Assembly (NCBI RefSeq): GCF_026262505.1 | Contig: NW_026529215.1 | Location: 124,001-188,000, forward strand | Reading direction: 5' to 3' | Source: Trichomonas vaginalis G3 | Lineage: Eukaryota; Parabasalia; Trichomonadida; Trichomonadidae | DNA: 64,000 nucleotides | Shown here: positions 17,949-27,485 of the stretch, in pieces | Numbering within the stretch: position 1 is the stretch's first letter | How the letters are laid out: each line of letters starts with the position of its first letter | Notes under the pieces: model-generated | Seen by the model: the letters and a program-made list of their open reading frames with translations, nothing else | Told to the model about the DNA's origin: nothing | Databases searched by the model: none | Made by a program: the position numbers and the translations under genes

Positions 17949-18512
17949 ATCTACATACAAGTAGATGATGGTAAACCCATTAGAGTTGTTTTGCTATGAT
18001 TCCTCCAATCTTATGATGAGAAAAATCATATCAAAACAGCTCTAATCGAACATTCTACACAGCTTAGCATCCAGCTAGTTCCAAGTAATGCGATTACAAC
18101 ATCAACGGCCAAAGCCTTTCAGAGTCCTTTAATCATTTCTTCTCATCTCAATGTGAAGTGGCCCCAAACGAACTACAAGCTGACGTTACAACGCATTACA
18201 ACCCGGTTAATACGAGCATATACATTAGAGCTGCTTTGTTATGATCTCCTTCATCAATTGATGAGAGATCTCATTATGAAGCAGCTCCAATCGAACTAAA
18301 AACCTACATACAAATGAGTGAAAACAAACTCATTAGAGTTGTGTTGCTTTGATTTCTCTCATCAGAAGATGAGAGATACCAGAACAAAACAACTCTAATC
18401 AAACTTTCTACACAACTCAGCACAGTATCAATGCAAAGTAATGCGGCTGTATCGTTAACAAGCAAAGTTGTTTCGGGTCCTTCCATTTTGGAAGAATTCG
18501 GAACAACTTTGC
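17949..18512. other. Hairpin cluster A (at least four long hairpins)
   Basis: The hairpins are A1 17980-18001/18024-18045 (21 of 22 paired, one of them G-U), A2 18225-18244/18270-18290 (about 18 of 20), A3 18333-18360/18371-18398 (about 24 of 28) and A4 18462-18484/18490-18512 (22 of 23). A short perfect stem CATCTAC/GTAGATG lies at 17949-17968. A1 to A3 share TTAGAG at the stem base; A4 is unrelated. The block A1 plus its 3' flank resembles A3 plus its 3' flank, so about 370 bp was duplicated. No ORF lies here. The stem length and loops resemble small-RNA precursors; that role is inferred. Confidence 0.75.
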
Positions 18513-18946
18513 GAATTGATAGTGTAAACCCATATACATGAAAGCGTGCATGCATAAAGACAGGTATTGTCAGCAATGACTACCTGCCCAGCTATGAGTG
18601 ATCAGAGAATTACCATCTCAGGCTTTTTGAGAACGTTTCAGCCAGGACCCTCGTATGTTGACTGTGAGAAAGGCATCCTTTATCTGAAATAGATGCTTTT
18701 CCAACAATCAAATTCGAAGATCTTCGACGTTGTTGTAAAAAGAGAAGGAGAAGGAAAGAAGAGGAAGGAGAGGAAGAAGGAAAGGAAAAGAAGAAGAAGA
18801 AAAAAGAAAAAAAGGACATATTAAATATAATGCGCACTTAATAGTGCCGAGGCGGCGGAGCCGCCGAGGCGCGATTTTTTTGACCCTATATTACCGCACG
18901 GCAATGTTTTTCTCGATTTTGTACAGCCCTAGTATATTATATGAAG

Positions 18947-19952
18947 TATACATGGCACGATGGGCGCTACTTTTTTGGCGCCAGCGGGGCCGCCCGCGCC
19001 TCCGGTGGCTCCCACTGGTGGGGAGGAGACGATAGAAAAAGATATAAATCTTACTAAAAAAATTGAATTTTGGAAATTCTTTTGATTTTTTTGAATGATT
19101 TACGAAGAGATTGAACACATTTTGTACTATGAAATATCGTTATTAATAAATTTACTTCTTAAACATCTATTAAAATCGCAATTTTGAATATTTTTATGAT
19201 TTTTTTGACCCGATCACTTGCGCCCGCGCCCACTGGGAGGGGCGCTTGTAAAGTATTCAAAAATCAATGTAAACATTTCAATTTTTGCTCCCACCTCCCA
19301 TTGGGAGGGGGGCATATATCTTGTAGCGTTCAAGTTCAAGTGATGAAAGTGCATAAGAAAGCTCCTTAATCATACCGATAGAAACAGCATTAGGGGCGCC
19401 AAATGGCGCTCGGTGATGTTTCCCATAAAAGCTTAATTTCAGGTATCCATAATCATAACCTGTCAGACGCAATAATTCATTAGCACACAATCATCGTTTC
19501 TCAATCAAGAAACGAAACGCACGATTGATTATGCTGGCCATTAAATTTTCATATCAAATAATTTACTACTTCAAGAAAAATTAAAGACTATCATCAACCA
19601 AAGCTTAAAATTCTCAGTGTTTACAACTCTCATACTTCGAATATGCATATTTCCAAAATAGCATGAAATTTTTTTTCATTTGAGCTCATTTTCTTTTGTT
19701 CTATTAACTAATACATGCAGTACAAGCTTGTTATACGTATACTTAATAAGTAAGGTCTTAAGGGAAATAATAAAAAAGAATTTTGCTATTAATTATATTA
19801 AACAATATTTATTTGTAATTTCGTGATAATTATATTTCTTATTACAAAGTAAAGGTATTTGATATAATGTTTGCCTTACAAAAATGTTTCCTTTGTCTTG
19901 CCACCATAGGTATTCTATTTTGTCACTTTTTGCGCCCGCCGTGCCATGTATA
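18947..19952. mobile_element. 1-kb segment with 21-bp inverted ends
   Basis: Bases 18947-18967 and 19932-19952 are inverted copies (19 of 21 match; ATACATGGCACG then GGGCGC). Between them lie GC-rich islands unlike the AT-rich surroundings, including GCGCCCGCGCCCACTGGG and CTCCCATTGGGAGGG, and no ORF. This looks like a small non-autonomous DNA transposon. A target duplication could not be fixed because the flanks are TATA-rich. Confidence 0.45.
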
Positions 19953-20040
19953 ATATGAAGTATATTGATAAGGTAAAAATCAAATTTTATTGCATATTCA
20001 TCGAGAAAATAAACTAACGAATCCCTCAAAATTGAGAGGG

Positions 20041-20077
20041 TAATCCTCCTCCTCTCAAATAAACGTACATACGGGTG
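20041..20077 (+). repeat. 37-bp repeat, copy 2
   Basis: Second copy of the 16725-16761 repeat. It runs directly into GTGCACCCTTAA, the right terminus of the TTAA-bounded segment. Confidence 0.85.
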
Positions 20078-20200
20078 CACCCTTAAAGGCCGCCTCAACA
20101 AAGTGACTTCACTTGAAATTCAAATATCGTATTTAAGAGTTCTAATATAAAACACTACTACTACTAATAATAATCACATTAATAAAAATGAGATATAATG

Positions 20201-20537
20201 AAATTTGTTGAAATCTTTTTATCTTGAGTTTTATAATAAGCATCATAAGAGTAACAGTATAAGATACTTACAAAAATATTTATATTGGCAACAATAAATA
20301 TATCATATGTGAAAATTTGTTGAAATCTTTTTATCTTGAGTTTTATAATAAGCATCATAAGAGTAACAGTATAAGATACTTACAAAAATATTTATATTGG
20401 CAACAATAAATATATCATATGTGAAAATTTGTTGAAATCTTTTTATCTTGAGTTTTATAATAAGCATCATAAGAGTAACATATAAATACTTACAAAAATA
20501 TTTATATTGGCAACAATAAATATATCATATGTGAAAA
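20201..20537 (+). repeat. 112-bp tandem repeat (3 units)
   Basis: Units start at 20201, 20313 and 20425, each beginning AAATTTGTTGAAATCTTTTT. The first two are nearly identical; the third has small deletions near its middle. The array is AT-rich and non-coding. From 20538 to 20863 I see nothing else beyond AT-rich sequence. Confidence 0.92.
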
Positions 20538-20863
20538 TCAATTATCTATTATTTCTTTATCCCCATTAAGATGCATTAATAATAGTCATACTGAATATAC
20601 ATGAATAGTATATTACAAACATCATAGAATTATCGCATTAAATCATAATTTTTTGCAATCAGAATCTCTTGGATTTGTAAAATTTAAAATAATATAACAA
20701 ATATATTGTGTATACATTATGTAATGTTATAGTAAAGTTAAAAGTTGTAAAAAATAAAATTGTTTAAATTATTAAATTATTCTTGAAAACCATGAATTTG
20801 AGGTAATGGAAACGGTTCCCTCTTTTCTTGAGGCATTCCAGCAATTACATACTTTGGAATTTC

Positions 20864-22174
20864 TCAAGAATTTTGTGATTCATTTGAAATTATTTCTTCA
20901 TCTTGTCCATTTCCGTAAGCTCCTTTTCCTTTTACAATCAATTTTCTTGCCTTTCGTCTTTCTGAGCGCGCAGATCGATATTCTTCTGTCTTTTCTCGTT
21001 CCGAGTGCAACTTTTTTTCTTTGTGCTCTTCAATAAGAGAATCCCGAAGGATAGGATGAATTGGCTTAATTCCTGATAAATTACGTAGTTCAAGTAATCC
21101 TTGATATCCTTCATTGTGGTAAATTGTAGCAATATCCGTTCTGCCTTCATATGAACTGAGATAATTTGTATGTTTTGGATTAAAACGGCATGATCGAGCA
21201 TTATATGACTCATTTATATGAGTTGCATAATCCGGATTAACAATTTGAAAAACTGATCCGGAATCTTTTAAAAATTCGAGTAGATGATTTCTTGCATTTT
21301 CGTTTTCAAGTCCAGCTGTCCATATAAAATGTTCTTTTTCTTCATCTTTTGTGGAATGTAAACAATATTCTGGTGAATGATTTCCAATTAGATGATCTAC
21401 GGCGTGGAGCCAATAAAATAGCTTCTGTTCTTTGGAAATATGCTTATCCAATAAAGTATTAAAGAATATTTTGAGTCTGTTTTTGATACCATGAAAAATT
21501 TTTGAGTCGACGATAGGCATGTCACTTTTTGCATACTCATTAGAAGTAAGACGTTTCCAGCACAATTCGAATTTCTTTTTGCAATGGAAGCCATCTTGAT
21601 ATTCAACAGCATCAGGAAAATGCTTATGAACAATATTACGGGATTTATTATCCCTATCATGGCAAAAACCGTCAACAATACCTTTTCCCACCGTATCTTC
21701 CAAAATTTGAAGAGCCTGATCAGCGGCAACAGATTCCATTTGGCATGAGGCACCAGTATAATTTCCAGCTTTACCTTTACGAGATCTAACGATTACGAAT
21801 TTTGCCACAGTGTCACCTTTAGGACCCATTGCTACAAACTCACACTCGTCTGCATTTCTAACATGCGAGAAATGAGCATCGATGGTGATAACAGTTCCAG
21901 GCTCAAGTTGCAATGCATGATTTTTTACACTTTTTTCAGCTAATTCCTTCGCTTTCTCGAGAATCACCTTTTGAATCCTGTAAAAGTATTGTGACGATGG
22001 TACATCTATACCAGCCTCTCTTAATAAGTTACTTGCTTCTTGATATGTTTTACCGCAAATCAAAGTGGCAAATGTAAATGATTTGCCATCTAATTTAATT
22101 AGATCACCGAATCCTTCATATTGGACGCGAATAATCTCAGAATTTGTGGCGTCATGTACCTCCTGTGATGTCAT
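20864..22174 (-). CDS. Kolobok-like DDE transposase (436 aa)
   Basis: Open frame from the ATG at 22172-22174. The order fits a DDE transposase of Kolobok style: TVITIDAHFSHVRNADECEF (first Asp), DGFCHDRDNKSRNIVHKHFP (second Asp), YQDGFHCKKKFELCW, a LIGNHSPEYC-type conserved block, and THINESYNARSCRFNPKHTN with the candidate Glu. A helical amino region (TYQEASNLLREAGI) may bind DNA. The tail is lysine/arginine/glutamate-rich. There is no visible break, so it may be recently active or domesticated. Its own termini were not found. Family assignment is from motif pattern only; a MULE relative is the alternative. Confidence 0.6.
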   Translation of the reverse strand: MTSQEVHDATNSEIIRVQYEGFGDLIKLDGKSFTFATLICGKTYQEASNLLREAGIDVPSSQYFYRIQKVILEKAKELAEKSVKNHALQLEPGTVITIDAHFSHVRNADECEFVAMGPKGDTVAKFVIVRSRKGKAGNYTGASCQMESVAADQALQILEDTVGKGIVDGFCHDRDNKSRNIVHKHFPDAVEYQDGFHCKKKFELCWKRLTSNEYAKSDMPIVDSKIFHGIKNRLKIFFNTLLDKHISKEQKLFYWLHAVDHLIGNHSPEYCLHSTKDEEKEHFIWTAGLENENARNHLLEFLKDSGSVFQIVNPDYATHINESYNARSCRFNPKHTNYLSSYEGRTDIATIYHNEGYQGLLELRNLSGIKPIHPILRDSLIEEHKEKKLHSEREKTEEYRSARSERRKARKLIVKGKGAYGNGQDEEIISNESQNS

Positions 22175-22534
22175 TTGTCAGTTTTTTGTTTCTTCACTTC
22201 TGAATACGACACCTTGAATTATGGGTTTATTTCTAATAATTTACAATTTACTAACAGTATTCTTTTTGGGGATACTGACATTCAACGTAAAAACGAGAAT
22301 GTTTCGAAATAATAAAAATTTAATATAATATTAAATCATTTTTAAATATTTCTGTCTCAACCCTGAATGTTTATTCCCCTAAAAAGAGATTGCCATAAGT
22401 CTATGGAAATTGACCATAAATATAGATCCAAGGTGATGTGATTTTTGCATCCCTGGGATGGACGATACACCCAAAGTGTCACCTTTTTGGGATAACATGA
22501 ATTTTAAATATCATGAGAGTTCTGCAAACCATAT

Positions 22535-23436
22535 GCACAATATCTATTCAGCCTGACTTCTTGTATATATGAGTTAGACTTCTTAAATATTGTGCTTGGG
22601 GCGATATAAGCATTTCCGAGATTACCATCGTGCTCTATAGTATGCTACTTCTCCCTGGTTCTAGCTCAGTTCCAAGGATATTGGCGTTCAAGGATTTGGC
22701 AAGGTCCTTCCGAAGTCTCTCATTCGATGAGAGATTTCGGAAGAATCTTGCCTTAAAGTACTCCAACTCTTGTTCTTTTGTTCCTAAATAGTGAGAAAAG
22801 TTATTTGACTACTTAAGGTAGAGATTATCCGAGGTCCCTCATTTGATGAGAGGCCTCGGATAATCTCTGCCTTAAAATTGTACACTTGTAGTCCATGAGA
22901 GTGTAAGTATACATTGATAGGACAGCTTTCTTCTGAAGTCTTAGATTTGATGAGAACCTCAGAAGAAAACTGTCCTATTTTATAGTAAAAGGAGTTTCAG
23001 GAGCTCCAAAGCTCCCTTTCGTAAGGATTAGGAGCTTTGGAGCTCCTGGTTCGTAGATGTGTTTCGCATCTTTCATCAGCAAAGGACATTTACCATCTGG
23101 GACTCTGTTGATGGAGACTCAGGAGCTCCAAAGCTCCCTTTAGTAAGGATTAGAAGCTTTGAAGCTCCTGGTTCGTAGACGTGTTTCGCATCTTTCATCA
23201 GAAGAGGCCCAAATGGTAAATAGCCTCTGCTGATGAGCTTCAGGAGCTCCAAGGCTCCCTCTCGTAACGATTAGGAGCTTTGTAGCTCCTGAAGATAAGG
23301 TAGGATTGCTCTGATCTCTAATCAGTAGATGCCATGCCTCATTATGAACTCTACTGACAAGAGATCAAGAGCTCCAAGGACTCCCTTTTTAGTTAGTGGC
23401 GTTCTCACCATTTAGTAGGATTGCTGATCCTACTAA
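22535..23436. other. Hairpin cluster B (about ten hairpins in 0.9 kb)
   Basis: Stems (5' arm/3' arm): B0 22535-22559/22571-22595 (imperfect); B1 22698-22723/22727-22752 (25 of 26 paired); B2 22813-22842/22846-22875 (29 of 30); B3 22917-22939/22956-22978 (21 of 23); B4 22998-23015/23031-23048 (18 of 18); B5 23120-23137/23153-23170 (16 of 18); B6 23196-23208/23223-23235 (12 of 13); B7 23238-23258/23274-23294 (20 of 21); B8 23312-23329/23350-23367 (16 of 18); B9 23412-23421/23427-23436 (perfect). B4, B5 and B7 are tandem relatives; the others have unrelated stems. No ORF spans the array. It lies upstream of the transposase gene on the same side as its start. Confidence 0.8.
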
Positions 23437-23439
23437 TGA

Positions 23440-24540
23440 AGTGATCACTTAGTATACGTTTTGAATAAATTGAATTTTTTTTAGAATTTAGTATTTTTTA
23501 TAGACATCACATGTATATTATAAATACATAAATATATTCTTTAATTCAAAAAATTCAATTCGGTTTTGGGATGGGTATCCCAGCCCCAAGTATTCAATTT
23601 TATTCAATTTTTTAAGAATTTTGGGTTGGGATGCCCAGACCAAAACAAGCTTTATATTTTGATGTGTAGATACGTATGTGTGCATCATTGTTGTGTTATA
23701 TATTATGTTTTTAATGAAAAAAAATCTGATTCAAAAAAAATTATCACTAATTAGTTGATAATATAAAGAAAAAATAGATAAATTGTATGTTTTGAGAGTA
23801 TTTATCCACATTTACTCATATGAATTTCATTAAATAGTGTCTTTTTACTCCCAAATTTATTTTGAATTATTGAAATCAAAGAAAAAAAATCAGAAAAATT
23901 TCTCGAAATTTTTATTTTCAAAAAAATTTGGATTTTATATTGAAAACTGACACTGGGAGGACGATAGGGCTGGGATTGGAGATACCCCGCTCACTTGGGA
24001 AAAATACGGATCTATACCATAAATAACTTAGAGCTATGGAATAAATTGATTTTAATGTATTTTTTTTTCTAGAAAATATCTTTTTTAGAGTGAAAATATA
24101 AATTGTTGGAATTTTCCTTACCATATTATTGTAATACAATATAGACAGATGCTTTATTCTACAACAAAAAAGCCAGAATCGATTTTTTGTCGAAATCTTA
24201 AATATAATGAAACAATAAAATCTTAATTATATCCATTATGATTTGAATATTTAGAAGTATAACAAATGATAAAAATATTCATATGAAAATCAATGATGTA
24301 TTCTATGTTTTTTAACTAGAAATGATATCAGTGAAGTCATGTGTCAGATTTTTGTTGACTCGACCTTTAAAAGTCCTGAAATAGATTTTTTCAATACATA
24401 AACAATTTTAAGAAAATTGTGTGTGTTATGCCTATATGCTGGAAAAGGCCGAATAAAATTGATCATCTGACCAAAGAATTTGTCTCAAAAATTGAGACAA
24501 AAGCGGTTTAGTATCTGTAAAAATTGTCTATCGTTAACTG
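23440..24540. other. AT-rich gene-free stretch
   Basis: No convincing gene is seen. It contains short inverted GGGATGGGTATCCC-type and TTGGGTTGGGATGCCC strings near 23,566-23,650 and a related GGGCTGGGATTGGAGATACC at 23,967. Otherwise it is low-complexity A/T sequence. Confidence 0.5.
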
Positions 24541-24544
24541 TTAA

Positions 24545-24557
24545 TCATTTCTCAACA
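24545..24557 (+). promoter_or_regulatory. Host initiator (Inr) element
   Basis: TCATTTCTCAACA fits the trichomonad initiator consensus TCAYTWYTCATTA at 10 of 13 positions. It ends 13 bases before the ATG at 24571. Confidence 0.7.
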
Positions 24558-24570
24558 GATTTACTCAGCA

Positions 24571-24849
24571 ATGTTCTCATCAACAGCTATGCGAATGCAG
24601 GAATACGACGATACAAACCCAGAACTCTTCAAATTCCTCGTCAGTGCTAGAGGAATTACATATATTGCTTTGGCTGGATTATTTGTTTTCTTATCCGCCA
24701 CACTTGTTTTGAACTTCCTTGGCGAAACTGCTATTATGTATTATGCAGTTGCCATTCTTGCGGCTTTCTTCTTTATTCGTCACATTGTTGGCGAAAACAA
24801 GGTCAGACTTCCATCTCAGGCCAATACTTACCATGTTAAATGTCAGTAA
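24571..24849 (+). CDS. Small two-pass membrane protein (92 aa)
   Basis: Two hydrophobic segments (about residues 30-50, YIALAGLFVFLSATLVLNFL, and 54-70, IMYYAVAILAAFFFI) follow a soluble amino end with PELFKFLVSARG. A charged tail ends ANTYHVKCQ. A good Inr lies just upstream. It resembles small ER/endomembrane proteins in size and layout, but I recognise no family. A host gene. Confidence 0.7.
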   Translation: MFSSTAMRMQEYDDTNPELFKFLVSARGITYIALAGLFVFLSATLVLNFLGETAIMYYAVAILAAFFFIRHIVGENKVRLPSQANTYHVKCQ

Positions 24850-25213
24850 TTAGTTGTTTAGTAAAATTTTATACTAATTTAATATGTCATATTTTTATAA
24901 TTTGGATTGAAACTTAATCATTTTGAATGATTTCCGAAATCAAAAGAAAAGCAATAATTGAAGATATTATTAGCTATCATAAGAGTAATTTACCAGAATA
25001 CTCTACTCAAGATTGAGTTTTGAATAGAAATCGGGACAAATTATTAAATTGAAAATTTTACATTAAAATATATATACTAATGGGTAAAATATACCTAGTT
25101 TTGTTTTATATGAGCCTAGATCCGCATTAGTCGAATACATAACAGATAAAATGATTATGAATCCTACGCCTTGAAAAGTGACGTTTATTTTTATTTTGGC
25201 TCTCTATTTTTAA
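24850..25213. other. Intergenic region
   Basis: No gene is seen. AAAAGTGACG at 25174-25183 resembles the inverted form of an Inr motif and lies about 30 bases before the next ATG. Confidence 0.4.
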
Positions 25214-26551
25214 ATGGATTTGAGTAATTTCAAAGTAAAATCCATTTGCGAATGTGATGTTCTAGATCAATTAGCTATACCACACCAAGTATCTGTTTCT
25301 ATCTGGAATCTTGACGAAGATGACGAAATAATTAATCAAACTTTCTTAAAAATAAGGGAACATATTTTATCCCAAGCCATAAATATCGATTTTGTAGTTA
25401 GGTGCATCGAAAAAGCAGCTTTATATCGTAGGAAAAATATAATTTCTTTCAGCAAATTATTTAATTTATTAAAAAATGAATTCGAATTCGATATTCAATT
25501 AGATAACTATGAAATATTCATCCTTTCCACAACAAAATCTCCTAAGACTATTCAAAACATACTTGACATTGTTCCAAGAAATTCCCCTTTTTATTTTGTC
25601 AAGTATTTATCTGATAATTTGATATCAAATTTGAATAAGTTGATCTCAAAGTTTGATACCTCTCTAATAGAGTTAGCAGCACAATATGGAAATGAAGAAA
25701 TATTCAGATTCCTAAAGTTGAATGATTGTTCGTATGATGATAAAATTTGCGAGTTTGCAATTATTGGAGCAAATTTTGAAATAATTGAAGCTTTGAGAAA
25801 CGAAGATAGGAACTTTGGTGACTACATTTCAACAGCAATTTCATGTAATAGAAACAATGTTGCAGATTGGATTATAGAGAACTATGATTTTGAAGAAATA
25901 CCAATTGCTTTATGCTTAAACTATATGAATTTTCAAGCAATGACATATTGTATCATGAATGGCTTTGATATAAATATAGAAAAATTTCATTCAGAAGAGT
26001 TCATTAATTTTACATCAAACAGTCTTTTATTTGATTTATGAAGTTCTTTAGCTATCTATGATTATCCTTTAACTCTAGCTGTAAAATTCGGAAACTTAGA
26101 TATAATAAAATGCCTAATTAATAATGGTGCTGAAGTAAATGTGAAGATAATAATTAATTATTAATTTATGAAATTCATTATCAATTGATTGCTATGGAGT
26201 TATTTATTAATATATAGAATTCAATATATGATCAAACAATCCATTACTGCCTAATGGCATCGATAATTTCATCATGGTGTTCAATTTTCATGAATGCAGT
26301 TCTTTTGAATATTAAGAAATTCTTAGATAAAGTTATAGGAATCCTCTATCAATAGCAATTGATATGGAAAAATTGGAAATTGTTCAATATTTACTAGAAT
26401 AAGGTGGTGATATAAGCATTTATCTTCATGGTAGAAACATTTCTGAATGTATAAGAAATGTTAATTCCCTTGAAATCAAGAATTTGGTATTGAACAAATT
26501 CTCTGATGAATTCATTGAAAAAGTAACAACTGCAAAAAAGTTATTCGAATA
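25214..26551 (+). pseudogene. Ankyrin/DUF3447-type protein, decayed
   Basis: The first 275 codons are open and show trichomonad DUF3447 features: a helical amino domain, then LIELAAQYGNEEIFRFLKLN and ICEFAIIGANFEIIEALRNE, the usual repeats of this family. An in-frame TGA at 26039-26041 follows LLFDL. The same frame then continues with ankyrin sequence (LAVKFGNLDIIKCLINNGAE) to a TAA near 26162. Further traces (NPLSIAIDMEKLEIVQYLLE, KNLVLNKFSDEFIEKVTTAK) run to about 26551 in shifted frames. So this is a host ankyrin gene that lost its 3' half. The protein-protein role is family knowledge. Confidence 0.75.
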
Positions 26552-27010
26552 ACTTTATATAATGCATGCGTTTTGCATAATATAGTAAATAAAATGTATT
26601 TACAAAGGAGCATCTTAATCTCTTTCCTCAATGAGCATGAATTCTTCTTATGAAACACCCACGAACATTCCTTTATATTTTTCGAGATAAAATGAATCAA
26701 AAGTCCTGCTACTGGGCAACAAAACTGTTGTCAACAAACCAGGAGAACAATGAATTTTTGAAAATTCTCACAACAAAAAACTTTCCTTTCCAAAGTTTTT
26801 CTTATTTTGAAAGACCTTATTTGCCATTTATGAAAAAGAATAAGTATCCATAAGAGTATTAATTCATATGGTTTTCAACAAAAAAATCTGGAAAATACTT
26901 AAAAACTAATTATAATTTCAAAAGTTATAGTCATACATCGAAAGAGTAAACTATTCAAGTAAGTATACAGATGTCATTAATTGTTTCATCAAGAACCAAA
27001 TTATTCATAA
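26552..27010. other. Intergenic region left of Polinton 2
   Basis: No supported gene. A 67-residue frame at 26650-26853 has a natural-looking sequence (MKHPRTFLYIFRDKMNQKSC) but no family, promoter or neighbour support. Confidence 0.4.
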
Positions 27011-27016
27011 TTATTA
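27011..27016 (+). repeat. Target site duplication of Polinton 2 (left)
   Basis: TTATTA directly before the terminal AGTAGTAGG. It is identical to 46094-46099. Six bases is the known Polinton duplication length. Confidence 0.85.
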
Positions 27017-27454
27017 AGTAGTAGGATAGGAGGGTTGTGTGACTTTTTTTGTAAACGTAAGAATTCATACAATATCGAGCGATTTTGTATCATTTTTTTT
27101 TTAACATATGAAGTAAAAAATGTATGATTCTTTAGGTTTTTATTCTCACATTTTTGAATAATTTATTTTTTAATTCGTAAGAAAGCGCGACATTATTAAA
27201 TAAATTAGTAATAAATATTTATTTATAAATCATTAAAAAATGTAAGACATGAATTTTAAAATAATTTATTTTTTATCTTTTATAAAAGAAGCTATATATA
27301 GATGATGTCAGATATTCCGCGATTAATTAAACATTGTTTAAATCCTGAATGGAATCAATAAAGTCATAATCAAAGACCTCATAAACGAGAAGAAGAAATT
27401 GAAAATAATTATTTTCATGAATAAAAAATAAACTTTAAAATTCATGTCTCAGAA
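27017..27454 (+). repeat. Left terminal inverted repeat of Polinton 2
   Basis: 438 bases, starting AGTAGTAGGATAGGAGGGTT and ending TTCATGTCTCAGAA. It includes a broken copy of the MSDIPRLIK terminal ORF near 27304. Confidence 0.92.
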
Positions 27455-27485
27455 TTTTGAATAATTTATTTTTATTTTGTATGAA

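Larger units (their letters stand above)
16104..20086. mobile_element. TTAA-bounded repeat segment (non-coding, about 4 kb)
   Basis: Begins TTAA-GGGTGCAC (16104-16115) and ends GTGCACCC-TTAA (20075-20086), an 8-bp inverted terminus flanked by TTAA. The outer 43 bases recur at 61817-61859, so this end is a family terminus. TTAA duplications are made by piggyBac and Kolobok families, and a Kolobok-like transposase gene lies 0.8 kb to the right. No convincing gene lies inside. The content is hairpins, GC-rich patches and inner repeats, so it may be several nested inserts rather than one element. Confidence 0.4.

Noticed and set aside
18844-19118. Arg/Trp-rich frames in the GC-rich patch
   Set aside because: Both strands are open only because of GC composition; no start context or homology.
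17949-23436. CRISPR array
   Set aside because: The repeated structures are long hairpins with different stems and irregular spacing, not identical direct repeats with uniform unique spacers, and the genome is eukaryotic.
23566-24139. Short frames between hairpin cluster B and the membrane protein gene
   Set aside because: AT-rich chance frames without start context.
26650-26853. 67-codon + frame left of Polinton 2
   Set aside because: No promoter motif, no family and no conservation evidence.
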